A DNA stretch of 40,831 nt from Streptomyces sp. MBT53 (GCF_016654115.1 NZ_JAEQAZ010000159.1:1-40831); one strand, 5' to 3'. Shown: positions 6,799-15,534, counted from the first letter of the stretch. Made by a program: numbers and translations. The notes: generated by a model not told the origin, from the sequence alone.

Positions 6799-9798
6799 AT
6801 GACGGCGCCGGGACGCAGAAGCAGTACCTTCACGCGGCTGCTGCGGCACGGCTTCACCGATCCTTCGGCCGCCGAGCGGCTCCTGGAGAGCGCGGAGCTG
6901 GCACCGATAAGGAACGACCCGGTCCTGCTGGAGGCCCTCGGCGCCACCGCCGACCCCGACCTCGCCCTTCAGGGTCTCGTACGACTCCTGGAGGCGCAGC
7001 CCGAGCCCACCGACCGGCGCGAGCTGACCGACACGCTGATCGCGGCGAAACCCCTACGGGACCGGCTGCTCGGTGTGCTCGGCGCCTCCGCCGCCCTCGG
7101 CGACCATCTCGCCCGGCACCCGCGCGACTGGCACGCCCTCGTCATGTACGAACCCCGCGACCTCCACCCCGGGGTGGAGGAGTTCGAACGCGGACTGGCA
7201 GAAGCCACCGACCCCGTCGCCCTCCGCGTCGCCTACCGTCGCTGCCTGCTGTCCATCGCCGCCCGTGACGTGTGCGGCACCACCGACCTCGCGCAGACCG
7301 CCGCCGAACTCGCCGACCTCGCCACCGCCACCCTGCGCGCCGCCCTCGCCATCGCGCGCGCCGCCGCGTCCGACGACGCCGCGCTGTGCCGGCTCGCGGT
7401 GATCGCGATGGGCAAGTGCGGCGGCCACGAGCTGAACTACGTCTCCGACGTCGACGTCATCTTCGTCGGCGAGGCCGTCGACGGCGCCGACGAGGGCAAG
7501 GCGCTGCGCGCCGCCACGAAGCTCGCAGCGCACATGATGCGGATCTGCTCCGAGACCACCGTCGAGGGCTCCATCTGGCCCGTCGACGCCAACCTCCGCC
7601 CCGAGGGCCGCAACGGCCCCCTGGTCCGCACCCTCGCCAGCCACCTCGCCTACTACCAGCGCTGGGCCAAGACCTGGGAGTTCCAGGCCCTGTTGAAGGC
7701 CCGCCCGGTGGCCGGCGACCTCGCGCTCGGCGCGGAGTACGTCGCCGCCCTCGAACCCCTCGTGTGGAAGGCCGCCGAGCGCGAGAACTTCGTCACCGAC
7801 GTGCAGAAGATGCGCCGCCGGGTCGTCGAGAACATCCCCGCCACCGAGATCGACCGCGAACTCAAGCTCGCCCCCGGCGGCCTCCGTGACGTCGAATTCG
7901 CCGTCCAGCTCCTCCAGTTGGTGCACGGCCGCGCCGACCTCTCGCTGCGCAGCGGCACCACGCTCGTCGCGCTCCAGGCCCTCGCCGCCGGCGGCTACGT
8001 CGGCCGCGAGGACGCCGCCCGCCTCGACGACGCCTACCGCTTCCTGCGCACCATGGAACACCGCATCCAGCTCTACCGGTTGCGCCGCACCCACCTGGTC
8101 CCCGTCGAGGAGGCCGACCAGCGCCGCCTCGGCCGCTCGATGGGCCTGCGCACCGACCCGGTGGCCGAGCTGAACCGCGAGTGGAAGCGGCACGCGACGG
8201 TCGTACGACGTCTCCACGAGAAGCTCTTCTACCGCCCGCTGCTCGACGCGGTCGCCCAACTCGCCCCCGGCGAGACCAGGTTGAGCGCCCAGGCGGCCCG
8301 CGAACGCCTGGTGGCCCTCGGCTACGTCGACCCGGCCGCGGCCCTGCGGCACATCGAGGCCCTCGCCTCCGGCGTCACCCGCAAGGCCGCCATCCAACGC
8401 ACCCTGCTGCCCGTCCTGTTGGGCTGGTTCGCCGACTCCGCCGACCCGGACGCGGGCCTGCTCAACTTCCGTAAGGTCTCCGACGCGCTCGGCAAAACCC
8501 CTTGGTATCTACGGCTGTTGAGGGACGAGGGTGCCGCCGCCGAGAACCTCGCCCGCGTCCTGTCGGCCGGCCGCCTCGCCCCCGACCTCCTGATGCGCGC
8601 CCCCGAAGCGGTCGCCCTGCTCGGCGACGGCGACGGCGGCAGCGGCCTCGAACCCCGCGAACGCGCCCATCTGGACCAGGAGATACTGGCCGCGGTCGGC
8701 CGCGCCGACGACGCCGTCCAGGCCGTCACCTTCGCCCGCGGCGTCCGCCGCCGCGAACTCTTCCGTACGGCCGCCTTCGACATCGTCGGCTCCTACGGCA
8801 CCGAGACGCAGCCCGTCGAGGCCGACCAGGGCGCGCTCGTCGACCGGGTCGGCGGCGCCGTCTCCGACCTCACCGCGGCGACCCTCGCCGGCACGCTGCG
8901 CGCGGTGGTCCGCGAGGGCTGGGGCGACACCCTGCCCACCCGCTTCGCGGTCATCGGCATGGGCCGCTTCGGCGGTCACGAACTCGGCTACGGCTCCGAC
9001 GCGGACGTCCTGTTCGTGCACGAACCCCGCGAGGGCGTACCGGAGCGCGAGGCCTCCGAGGCGGCCAACAAGGTCGTCTCCGAGATGCGCCGGCTGCTCC
9101 AGGTCGCCAGCTCGGACCCGCCGCTGCTGATCGACGCGGACCTGCGTCCCGAGGGCAAGTCGGGGCCGCTCGTACGGTCGTTGAACTCCTACGAGGCGTA
9201 CTACCGCCGGTGGTCGCTGGTCTGGGAGTCGCAGGCGCTGCTGCGGGCCGAACCCGTCGCCGGGGACGAGGAGTTGGGGCGTCGGTTCATCGAACTGATC
9301 GATCCTCTGCGGTATCCGGCCGAGGGGCTCGGTGACGATGCCGTGCGGGAGATCCGGCGGCTCAAGGCCCGTATGGAGTCCGAGCGGTTGCCTCGTGGCG
9401 CGGACCCGACGTTGCACACCAAGCTCGGGCGTGGGGGACTGTCCGATGTCGAATGGACCGTGCAGCTCATGCAGTTGCGGCACGGGTGGGTCGAGCCCGG
9501 GCTGCGGACCACGCGGACGCGCGCGGCACTCGCCGCCGCGTGTGCCGCCGAGCTGATCTCTGCCGAGGACGCGGAGACGCTGGACGAGGCGTGGGTGTTG
9601 GCCACGCGGGTTCGTAACGCGGTGATGCTGGTGAGGGGGCGGGCGGGGGACACGTTTCCCTCTGATCCGCGTGAACTGGCCGCTGTGGGGCGGTACTTGG
9701 GGTACGGGCCGGGGCATGTGGGGGACATGCTGGACGACTATCGGCGCACTACTCGGCGGGCTCGGGGTGTGGTGGATCTGTTGTTCTACGGGGCCTGA
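6799..9798 (+). CDS. glnE: Bifunctional glutamine synthetase adenylyltransferase/deadenylase
   Basis: 999 residues, matching actinobacterial GlnE. It carries two nucleotidyltransferase modules: GKCGGHELNYVSDVDVIF at about 205-222 and GMGRFGGHELGYGSDADVLF at about 720-740, each with the paired Asp of the active site, each followed by a DANLRPEGRNGPLVR or DADLRPEGKSGPLVR stretch and a helical GlnD-PII-uridylyltransferase-like domain. By family knowledge one half removes AMP from glutamine synthetase and the other adds it, tuning nitrogen assimilation. ATG 6799 has GGGAGG six bases upstream. The gene stands alone; its stop overlaps the convergent EamA gene by 13 bp. A tandem 14-bp repeat lies just upstream. 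Confidence 0.97.
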   Translation: MTAPGRRSSTFTRLLRHGFTDPSAAERLLESAELAPIRNDPVLLEALGATADPDLALQGLVRLLEAQPEPTDRRELTDTLIAAKPLRDRLLGVLGASAALGDHLARHPRDWHALVMYEPRDLHPGVEEFERGLAEATDPVALRVAYRRCLLSIAARDVCGTTDLAQTAAELADLATATLRAALAIARAAASDDAALCRLAVIAMGKCGGHELNYVSDVDVIFVGEAVDGADEGKALRAATKLAAHMMRICSETTVEGSIWPVDANLRPEGRNGPLVRTLASHLAYYQRWAKTWEFQALLKARPVAGDLALGAEYVAALEPLVWKAAERENFVTDVQKMRRRVVENIPATEIDRELKLAPGGLRDVEFAVQLLQLVHGRADLSLRSGTTLVALQALAAGGYVGREDAARLDDAYRFLRTMEHRIQLYRLRRTHLVPVEEADQRRLGRSMGLRTDPVAELNREWKRHATVVRRLHEKLFYRPLLDAVAQLAPGETRLSAQAARERLVALGYVDPAAALRHIEALASGVTRKAAIQRTLLPVLLGWFADSADPDAGLLNFRKVSDALGKTPWYLRLLRDEGAAAENLARVLSAGRLAPDLLMRAPEAVALLGDGDGGSGLEPRERAHLDQEILAAVGRADDAVQAVTFARGVRRRELFRTAAFDIVGSYGTETQPVEADQGALVDRVGGAVSDLTAATLAGTLRAVVREGWGDTLPTRFAVIGMGRFGGHELGYGSDADVLFVHEPREGVPEREASEAANKVVSEMRRLLQVASSDPPLLIDADLRPEGKSGPLVRSLNSYEAYYRRWSLVWESQALLRAEPVAGDEELGRRFIELIDPLRYPAEGLGDDAVREIRRLKARMESERLPRGADPTLHTKLGRGGLSDVEWTVQLMQLRHGWVEPGLRTTRTRAALAAACAAELISAEDAETLDEAWVLATRVRNAVMLVRGRAGDTFPSDPRELAAVGRYLGYGPGHVGDMLDDYRRTTRRARGVVDLLFYGA

Positions 9799-10727
9799 GC
9801 GGGGTGTTCGTCGGCTGACAGCCGGTGGGGGCTGGGCGCGCGGTTCCCCGCGCCCCTAAAGGCCTTCGCCGAGCGGTGTCTTGTCAGGGCTACGCCCGCC
9901 AGTACCACCGCCATCCCCGCCACGACCCTCAACCCCACCCTCTCGTCCAGCAGCACCGCACCCAGCGTCACCGATACAACTGGCAGTAGATATCCGACCG
10001 TTGCGGCGCTCGTCGGGCCCTCGTCCGCTATCAGGCGGTAGTTGAGGTAGAAGGTCACGCCGGTGCCCAGGACGCCCAGAGCGGTCACCGCGAGGAGGGC
10101 CGTGAGGTCGGGGTGTACCGGGCCCGCGGCCGGTAGGGCGAGGGTCGTCCAAGCCGTCGCCGCCATCAACTGAGCCGCCGAGACCGCCAACGGCGCCTGG
10201 CCGCTGGTGAGTTTGCGGGCCATGTACGCGAAGGCCACGGCGTAGCTCGCGGCGGCGGCCAGCAGGGCGAGCGCGCCCCAACTGGCCAGGCCCGAGCGCT
10301 GCCACGGGGCGAAGATCAGGACCGTACCCGCGAAGCCGAGCAGAAGGCCGGTGAGGCGGGCCCGGCCGAGGCCGCGGTCGGTGCCCAGCGCGATGCCGAT
10401 CAGCAGGGACCACAAGGGAGTTGTGGCGTTCAGGACGCCCGCGATCCCGGAGTCGACGGTCTGCTCGCCCACGCTGAACAGGGCGAACGGGACGGCGTTG
10501 CAGAAGAGGGCGGCCACCGCGAGCCGGCCCCAGGTGGCGCGGTCGCGGGGCAGGCGCTGGCCGGCCGCGCGGGCCAGGGCCAGCAGGACCAGTGTGCCCA
10601 GGGCGCAGCGGGTGATGGTGATCTGGGCGGGGGAGAGGCCGTGGTCCAGGGCGAGTTTGATCCACAGGAAGCCCGAACCCCACAGGAGGGCGAGCGCGGC
10701 CATGCGGAGTGTCGAGGCGGGCTGCAT
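9786..10727 (-). CDS. EamA/DMT-family transporter
   Basis: 313 residues, about ten hydrophobic helices in two EamA repeats (MAALALLWGSGFLWIKLALD at the start; ASYAVAFAYMARKL opening the second half). Such proteins are drug/metabolite exporters, often of amino acids or their derivatives; the substrate is unknown. The N-terminal WGSGFLWIK and the VLNATTPLWSLLIG segment are typical of the family. The last 25 residues (after RHRSAK) are hydrophilic, and most are encoded by a genome-wide repeat (9817-9864), so the natural end was probably earlier. The gene runs into the end of glnE. It is divergent from the LysR gene 72 bp away, the usual setting for a LysR-controlled exporter. Confidence 0.88.
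   Translation of the reverse strand: MQPASTLRMAALALLWGSGFLWIKLALDHGLSPAQITITRCALGTLVLLALARAAGQRLPRDRATWGRLAVAALFCNAVPFALFSVGEQTVDSGIAGVLNATTPLWSLLIGIALGTDRGLGRARLTGLLLGFAGTVLIFAPWQRSGLASWGALALLAAAASYAVAFAYMARKLTSGQAPLAVSAAQLMAATAWTTLALPAAGPVHPDLTALLAVTALGVLGTGVTFYLNYRLIADEGPTSAATVGYLLPVVSVTLGAVLLDERVGLRVVAGMAVVLAGVALTRHRSAKAFRGAGNRAPSPHRLSADEHPAQAP
9817..9864 (-). repeat. Streptomyces intergenic repeat (copy 1), partly coding
   Basis: On the minus strand this reads AGGGGCGCGGGGAACCGCGC followed by GCCCAGCCCCCACCGG. A close copy occurs at 17441-17495. This G/C-rich hairpin family is common between genes in streptomycetes. Here it lies inside the 3' end of the EamA gene and encodes the AFRGAGNRAPSPHR tail. 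Confidence 0.75.
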
Positions 10728-10775
10728 GGGTCCACGGTCGGACAGCCCAACCTTTCAGCACAAGCGAAGGATTCT

Positions 10776-10786
10776 ACAGCCACTGT
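10776..10786. promoter_or_regulatory. Dyad between divergent EamA and LysR genes
   Basis: ACAG-CCA-CTGT is an inverted repeat of four-base arms with three central bases, lying 49 bp from the EamA start and 13 bp before the LysR start. Its short-dyad form and site fit a LysR-type operator (T-N11-A class), but the arms do not extend well beyond these bases. Low to moderate support. Confidence 0.35.
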
Positions 10787-10799
10787 TAATCTCTCCTAC

Positions 10800-11768
10800 A
10801 TGCTTGATGTGCGACGCATGCAGGTGCTGCGGGCCGTGGTGGACAGCGGGTCGGTGACCGCTGCGGCGGCCCGGCTCGGCTACACGCCGTCCGCGGTGAG
10901 TCAGCAGGTCGGGGCGCTGGAGAAGGAGGCCGGGACCGCGCTGCTCGAGCGGGTGGGGCGCGGGGTGCGGCCCACGGCGGCCGGGCTGCTGCTCACCGGG
11001 TACGCGGACGCGATCGGCCGGCAGGTCGCCGAGGCGGAGACGGCGTTGGCGGACCTGGTGGCCGGGCGCACCGGACAGCTCACGGTCCGCTACTTCGCCA
11101 CCGCAGGCGCCGCTCTGGTCGCCCCCGCCGTGGCCCGGCTCCGCGCCGAACACCCGGGAGTACGCCTGGAGTTGAGGCTGACCGACCCCGAGGATCCGCT
11201 GCCGGACGTGAAGGAGGGGCGGGCGGATGTCGCGCTGGTCGTGGGGGAGTCCCGTGCTCCCGACGGCGTACGGCTGGTGAAGCTGCTCGACGATCCGTAT
11301 CTCGCCGTGCTGCCCAAGGGACACCGGCTGGCCGCGCGGCGGAGTGTGGAGCTGCGGGAGCTGGCCGAGGAGGCGTGGGTCGGGAGCGAGTGGCCGGGGC
11401 CGTGCCTCGACGCCCAGCTCGGCGCGTGCGCGGCGGCGGGGTTCCGGCCGGGGTTCGCGGTCCAGAGCGAGGACTACGTCACGGCTCAGGGTTTCGTGGC
11501 GGCGGGCCTCGGGGTGACCCTGATTCCCCGGCTGGGGCTCGGCAGCCGCCATCCGGACGTGGTCGTACGGGTGGTACGGGATCCGGAGCCGCTGCGGACC
11601 ATCCACGCGGCCGTCCGCGAGACGGCACCGCCACAGCCGGCCCTGCGGGCGTTCCTACGGGCGCTGCGGGACGCGGCAAGGGACAGCCCTGCCTCGCTGC
11701 CGATGGACCAGGACCAGGACCAGGACCAGGACCAGGACCAGGACCGGGCTCCGGTACCTCGGGACTAG
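10800..11768 (+). CDS. LysR-family transcriptional regulator with a DQ-repeat tail
   Basis: 322 residues from ATG 10800 (MLDVRRMQVLRAVVDSGS), the usual start of actinobacterial LysR proteins; longer in-frame starts would lie in the EamA gene. The winged HTH covers about residues 1-60 (VTAAAARLGYTPSAVSQQV), followed by an effector-binding domain (LTVRYFATAGAALVAPAVAR ... DVALVVGESRAPDGVRL). No clear purine-rich ribosome site is seen. The C-terminus carries DQ repeated about six times, encoded by a six-base tandem repeat. The divergent neighbour is an EamA exporter, the likely target. The stop overlaps the stop of the convergent PAP2 gene. Inducer unknown. Confidence 0.9.
   Translation: MLDVRRMQVLRAVVDSGSVTAAAARLGYTPSAVSQQVGALEKEAGTALLERVGRGVRPTAAGLLLTGYADAIGRQVAEAETALADLVAGRTGQLTVRYFATAGAALVAPAVARLRAEHPGVRLELRLTDPEDPLPDVKEGRADVALVVGESRAPDGVRLVKLLDDPYLAVLPKGHRLAARRSVELRELAEEAWVGSEWPGPCLDAQLGACAAAGFRPGFAVQSEDYVTAQGFVAAGLGVTLIPRLGLGSRHPDVVVRVVRDPEPLRTIHAAVRETAPPQPALRAFLRALRDAARDSPASLPMDQDQDQDQDQDQDRAPVPRD
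11705..11746 (+). repeat. Hexanucleotide tandem repeat GGACCA
   Basis: Six exact copies of GGACCA (11705-11740) plus a seventh ending in G. The unit is six bases long, so gain or loss of copies keeps the LysR frame and only changes the length of its Asp-Gln tail. Confidence 0.9.
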
Positions 11769-12625
11769 GCCTTAGTGGGGAGCCAGAGCCCGTCCGCTCC
11801 CCGTACCGTCACCGTACGAGGCAACGCGTACGGAAACGCGCCGTACCAGACGCGGGAGACGGCGAAGCCGAAGGCGAGGCAGAGCATGCCGCCGACCGCG
11901 TCGAGCCAGAAGTGGTTGGCGGTGGAGACGATGACCATGAGGGTGGCCGCCGGGTAGAGGAGGCCGAGGATGCGGACCCAGGGGAGTTTCGCCAGGGCGA
12001 AGATCGTCAGGCCGCACCACAGGGACCAGCCGATGTGCATGGACGGCATCGCGGCGTACTGGTTCGACATGTGCTTCAGGTCGCCGGAGGCCATCGAACC
12101 CCAGGTCTGGTGGACCATGACGGTGTCGACGAAGTGGCCGCCGTTCATCAGGCGGGGCGGGGCCAGCGGGAAGAAGTAGTAGCCGACGAGGGCCACGGCG
12201 GTGGTCGCGAAGAGGACCAGGCGGGTCGCCGCGTACCGGCCCGGATGACTGCGGTACAGCCACACCAGGACACCCAGCGTCACCACGAAGTGCAGTGTCG
12301 CGTAGTAGTAGTTCATGCCGACGATCAGCCAAGTCACCGAGTTCACCGCGTGGTTGACCGACTGCTCGACGGCGATGCCGAGGTCGTTCTCCACGCGCCA
12401 GATCCAGTCGGCGTTGCGCAGTGCCTGGCCCCGCTGCTCCGGAACCGCGTTGCGGATCTGTGAGTACGTCCAGTAACTCACCGCGATCAGCAGGATCTCG
12501 AACCACAGCCGGGGCCGGCGCGGAGTCCGCAACCGGCGCAGGAAACCCTGCCCCGCGGCGTCCGCGACGGGGCTCGGAACGGCTTCTTCACGGCCTTCCA
12601 ATGTCGTCACGGTGGTCTCACCCAT
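11765..12625 (-). CDS. PAP2-superfamily membrane phosphatase (PAP2_3 type)
   Basis: 286 residues from ATG 12625; an in-frame GTG two codons earlier is an equal option, and neither has a clear ribosome site. About six membrane helices are visible. The active-site motifs are PSMHIGWSLW (His about 197) and NHFWLDAVGG (His about 238, Asp about 242), the second and third phosphatase motifs of PAP2 proteins; the membrane loop YYFFPLAPPRLM is typical of the inositol-phosphorylceramide-synthase-like branch common in actinobacteria. The substrate is presumably a lipid phosphate or a lipid-linked sugar phosphate; this cannot be fixed from sequence. It is convergent with the LysR gene (stops overlap by four bases). 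malR lies upstream on the same strand, 131 bp away. Confidence 0.88.
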   Translation of the reverse strand: MGETTVTTLEGREEAVPSPVADAAGQGFLRRLRTPRRPRLWFEILLIAVSYWTYSQIRNAVPEQRGQALRNADWIWRVENDLGIAVEQSVNHAVNSVTWLIVGMNYYYATLHFVVTLGVLVWLYRSHPGRYAATRLVLFATTAVALVGYYFFPLAPPRLMNGGHFVDTVMVHQTWGSMASGDLKHMSNQYAAMPSMHIGWSLWCGLTIFALAKLPWVRILGLLYPAATLMVIVSTANHFWLDAVGGMLCLAFGFAVSRVWYGAFPYALPRTVTVRGADGLWLPTKA

Positions 12626-12756
12626 AGACACAAAGTCTGCCAGAAAAGGCTTCCGCGACCGATCATCCCTTGGTCGGGTCCGTCTCGCATGTTCTACGAC
12701 GAGAAGAGTCCCCGTACTACTACCAGCGCACGGGAAGCCGCCGGGTTTTCTCCCCC

Positions 12757-13839
12757 TTAGGGACGATTCCGTTCCCCAGGCGCCGAAGCCGTTGAACCCC
12801 GTACCACCAGTTCCGGCATGAACACGAACTCACTGTGCGGCGCGGGCGTCCCGCCGATCTCCTCCAGCAACGTCCGCACCGCCGCCTGTCCCATCGCCGG
12901 CACCGGCTTGCGGATCGTGGTCAGGGGTGGATCGGTGAACGCGATCAGCGGGGAGTCGTCGAAGCCGACCACCGAGACCTCCCGGGGCACCGCCAGACCC
13001 CGCTGCCGGGCCGCCCGTATCGCGCCGAGCGCCATCATGTCGCTCGCGCACACGATCGCCGTGCAGTCGCGGTCGATCAGCGCGGCGGCGGCGGCCTGCC
13101 CGCCCTCCAGCGTGTACAGCGAGTGCTGGACCAGCCGCGTCTCCACGTCCTCGGCGGTCAGGGCCAGTTGGTCCTGCATCGCGCGGACGAAGCCCTCGAT
13201 CTTGCGTTGTACGGGTACGAAGCGCTTGGGGCCCAGCGCCAGGCCGATGCGGGTGTGGCCGAGCGAGACGAGGTGGGTGACGGCGAGGGTCATCGCCGCG
13301 CGGTCGTCCGGGGAGATGAACGGCGCCTGCACCTTCGGCGAGAAGCCGTCCACGAGCACGAACGGCACGCCCTGCGCCCGCAGTTGCTCGTAACGCTGCA
13401 TGTCCGCGGAGGTGTCCGCGTGCAGTCCGGAGACGAAGATGATGCCGGCCACCCCGCGGTCGACGAGCATCTCGGTCAGCTCGTCCTCCGTGGACCCGCC
13501 CGGGGTCTGGGTGGCGAGCACCGGAGTGTAGCCCTGCCGGGTCAGCGCCTGCCCTATGACCTGCGCCAGGGCGGGGAATATCGGGTTCTCCAGCTCCGGC
13601 GTTATGAGACCGACCAGGCCCTCGCTGCGCTGCCGCAGCCGTACCGGACGTTCGTAGCCGAGCACGTCGAGAGCGGCGAGGACGGACTGGCGGGTGGTGG
13701 CGGCGACGCCCGGCTTGCCGTTGAGGACGCGGCTGACGGTCGCTTCGCTCACCCCCGCCTGGGCGGCGATGTCGGCAAGCCGTGTGGTCACGGGAGTGGA
13801 CTGTACCGGCCGTCGGCGCGCTGCGGGTTGCTGCGTCAT
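12757..13839 (-). CDS. malR: LacI-family maltose/maltodextrin repressor MalR
   Basis: 360 residues from ATG 13839, preceded by GAGGGAT. Residues 18-65 form the LacI helix-turn-helix and hinge helix (LADIAAQAGVSEATVSRVLN ... LAALDVLGYE); the rest is a periplasmic-binding-protein-like effector domain (LVGLITPELENPIFPALAQV; VGFDDSPLIAFTDPPLTTIR). It is divergent from malE, as in other streptomycetes, where this regulator (also called Reg1) represses maltose uptake and amylase genes by binding CTTGCAG repeats. Such repeats flank its own promoter (13884-13900) and the malE promoter (13987-14027), suggesting autoregulation. The effector is likely a maltodextrin; this is by family, not read from the sequence. 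Confidence 0.93.
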   Translation of the reverse strand: MTQQPAARRRPVQSTPVTTRLADIAAQAGVSEATVSRVLNGKPGVAATTRQSVLAALDVLGYERPVRLRQRSEGLVGLITPELENPIFPALAQVIGQALTRQGYTPVLATQTPGGSTEDELTEMLVDRGVAGIIFVSGLHADTSADMQRYEQLRAQGVPFVLVDGFSPKVQAPFISPDDRAAMTLAVTHLVSLGHTRIGLALGPKRFVPVQRKIEGFVRAMQDQLALTAEDVETRLVQHSLYTLEGGQAAAAALIDRDCTAIVCASDMMALGAIRAARQRGLAVPREVSVVGFDDSPLIAFTDPPLTTIRKPVPAMGQAAVRTLLEEIGGTPAPHSEFVFMPELVVRGSTASAPGERNRP

Positions 13840-13883
13840 CGCGATCCCTCGTGTTCTGCTCAACGTACGACATGCGGCAAGTG

Positions 13884-13900
13884 CTTGCAGAGTCTTGCAC
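13884..13900 (+). promoter_or_regulatory. MalR operator candidate, malR side
   Basis: CTTGCAG (13884-13890) and CTTGCAC (13894-13900) are direct repeats with a 10-bp period, one helical turn. They lie 45-61 bp upstream of the malR ATG, in the malR leader or promoter. The whole malR-malE gap is 302 bp; beyond this site and the malE-side cluster I see only G/C-rich leader sequence in it. Confidence 0.7.
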
Positions 13901-13986
13901 AAGTGTCCCATCGACCGCTCAGCCGCATCAATACTGGGTTGCGCGTGGGTCGAGGAGAGGTCACGGGCGAGTAACTCTCCAGCCGT

Positions 13987-14039
13987 CTTGCAGTTTTTTG
14001 CAGCAAGGACTTTCGCAACGCTTGCATCGCTGTTACGTT
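13987..14039 (+). promoter_or_regulatory. MalR operator cluster and probable malE promoter
   Basis: CTTGCAG at 13987 and TTGCAG at 13998 repeat with a 10-bp period, followed by an opposite-strand CTTGCTG (14001-14007) and CTTGCAT at 14021-14027. TGTTACGTT at 14031-14039 resembles an extended -10 element; a poor -35 (TTTCGC, 14011-14016) lies 17 bases before it. Repressor bound at the CTTGCAT site would sit between the two promoter elements. The malE start is about 100 bases further on. Operators are well supported by the known MalR motif; the exact promoter is inference. Confidence 0.65.
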
Positions 14040-14141
14040 CGGCGACGCCCGGCGGCGGCGAAGGAGCGGTCGGCGAGTCACAGGGGCGGCGGACGGGCCC
14101 GCCCCCTGCGGCACACGGGCTTTCACCCTCAAGGAGAACTC

Positions 14142-15416
14142 ATGCGGCGTGGCATAGCGGCCACCGCGCTGGTGGCGTCCCTCGCCCTCGCGGCGACGGC
14201 CTGCGGCGGCAGCGACAGTGACAGCGGCAAGTCGGACGGGCCGGTCACCATCACCTGGTGGGACACCTCCAACGCCACCAATGAGGCACCCACGTACAAG
14301 GCCCTGGTCGCCAAGTTCGAGGCCGCCAACAAGAACATCAAGGTCAAGTACGTCAACGTGCCCTTCGACCAGGCGCAGAACAAGTTCGACACCGCCGCCG
14401 GCTCCAAGGGCGCCCCGGACGTGCTGCGTTCGGAGGTCGGCTGGACCCCCGCCTTCGCGAAGAAGGGCTACTTCCTGCCGCTCGACGGCACCGAAGCCCT
14501 CGCCGACCAGGCCAAGTTCAAGCAGAACCTGATCACGCAGGCCCAGTACGACGGCAAGACGTACGGCGTGCCGCTGGTCACCGACACCCTCGCCCTCGTC
14601 TACAACAAGGCGCTCTTCGCCCAGGCCGGGATCACTCAGGCGCCCACCACCTGGGACGAGTTGAAGACCGACGCGGCGAAGATCAAGGCGAAGGCCAAGG
14701 TCGACGGCTACTGGGGCTCCACCCAGGCCTACTACGCGCAGACCTTCCTCTACGGCGAGGGCACCGACACCGTCGACGCCGCCGCCAAGAAGATCACCGT
14801 GGACTCCGCCGCGGCGAAGAAGGCCTACGGCACCTGGCTGAGCCTGTTCTCCGGCACCGGCCTGCACAAGGCCGACACCACCGCCGACGCCTACGCCCAC
14901 ATCCAGGACGCGTTCGTCAACGGCAAGGTCGCCGCGATCATCCAGGGCCCCTGGGAGATCACGAACTTCTACAAGGGCTCGGCCTTCAAGGACAAGTCCA
15001 ACCTCGGCATCGCCCAGATCCCGGCCGGCTCCACCGGCAAGTCCGGTGCCCCGACCGGCGGTCACAACCTGTCGGTCTACGCAGGCTCGGACTCCGCGCA
15101 CCAGAAGGCGTCGCTGAAGTTCCTCAACTTCATGACCTCCGCCGCCTCCCAGTCGACGATCGCGCTGAAGAACTCGACGCTGCCGACCCGCGACGACGCC
15201 TACACCGCCGCCGTCAAGGCCGACCCGGGCATCGCAGGCTTCCAGGGCGTCCTCGGCGTCGCCCAGCCGCGCCCGGCGCTCGCCGAGTACAGCTCGCTGT
15301 GGGGTCCGCTGGACACCGAGCTGCCCAAGGTCGCCGGCGGCAAGGAGTCCCTCGACAAGGGCCTGAGCAACGCCGAGCTGGCGATCGCCAAGCTGGTCCC
15401 GGACTTCAGCAAGTAG
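14142..15416 (+). CDS. malE: Maltose/maltodextrin ABC transporter substrate-binding lipoprotein
   Basis: 424 residues. ATG 14142 follows AAGGAG at good distance. A lipoprotein signal is plain: MRRG, hydrophobic stretch, lipobox LAATAC with Cys21, then a Ser/Gly/Asp linker. The mature protein has family-1 solute-binding features (VTITWWDTSNATNE, IKVKYVNVPFDQAQNKFDTA, YGVPLVTDTLALVYNK, GKVAAIIQGPWEITNF). It captures maltodextrins outside the membrane and hands them to MalF-MalG. First gene of malE-malF-malG, probably read from a MalR-controlled promoter. A strong hairpin pair follows it, which could keep malE mRNA more abundant than malFG mRNA, useful for a binding protein needed in excess. Confidence 0.95.
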   Translation: MRRGIAATALVASLALAATACGGSDSDSGKSDGPVTITWWDTSNATNEAPTYKALVAKFEAANKNIKVKYVNVPFDQAQNKFDTAAGSKGAPDVLRSEVGWTPAFAKKGYFLPLDGTEALADQAKFKQNLITQAQYDGKTYGVPLVTDTLALVYNKALFAQAGITQAPTTWDELKTDAAKIKAKAKVDGYWGSTQAYYAQTFLYGEGTDTVDAAAKKITVDSAAAKKAYGTWLSLFSGTGLHKADTTADAYAHIQDAFVNGKVAAIIQGPWEITNFYKGSAFKDKSNLGIAQIPAGSTGKSGAPTGGHNLSVYAGSDSAHQKASLKFLNFMTSAASQSTIALKNSTLPTRDDAYTAAVKADPGIAGFQGVLGVAQPRPALAEYSSLWGPLDTELPKVAGGKESLDKGLSNAELAIAKLVPDFSK

Positions 15417-15422
15417 CCCCGT

Positions 15423-15490
15423 ACGGCCGCCGGATCCGCAGAGAAGAACCTGGGGGACGGATCCGGCGGCCGTCGGCCTGCGCGCAGGCC
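15423..15490 (+). terminator. Tandem hairpins between malE and malF
   Basis: The first hairpin has perfect 16-bp arms (15423-15438 and 15458-15473, with GGATCC at the loop side) and a 19-base loop. It is followed at once by a 16-base perfect palindrome, GGCCTGCGCGCAGGCC (15475-15490). There is no U-run, and malF follows on the same strand, so this is more likely a partial terminator or an mRNA-stabilising structure protecting the malE 3' end than a full stop. Confidence 0.75.
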
Positions 15491-15534
15491 CGACAGGACC
15501 AACTCCTGAACTTCCAGAAGGTGTCGAACGAACC

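Noticed and set aside
7054..9717. Long antisense frames (7054-8397 and 8509-9717) across glnE
   Set aside because: Same GC effect; GlnE motifs on the plus strand span the entire region.
12632..12756. Terminator between malR and the PAP2 gene
   Set aside because: Only short, mismatched stems are visible; I could not support a hairpin.
14011..14016. TTTCGC as a firm malE -35 element
   Set aside because: It matches the consensus at two positions only; kept as a tentative note, not as a separate feature.
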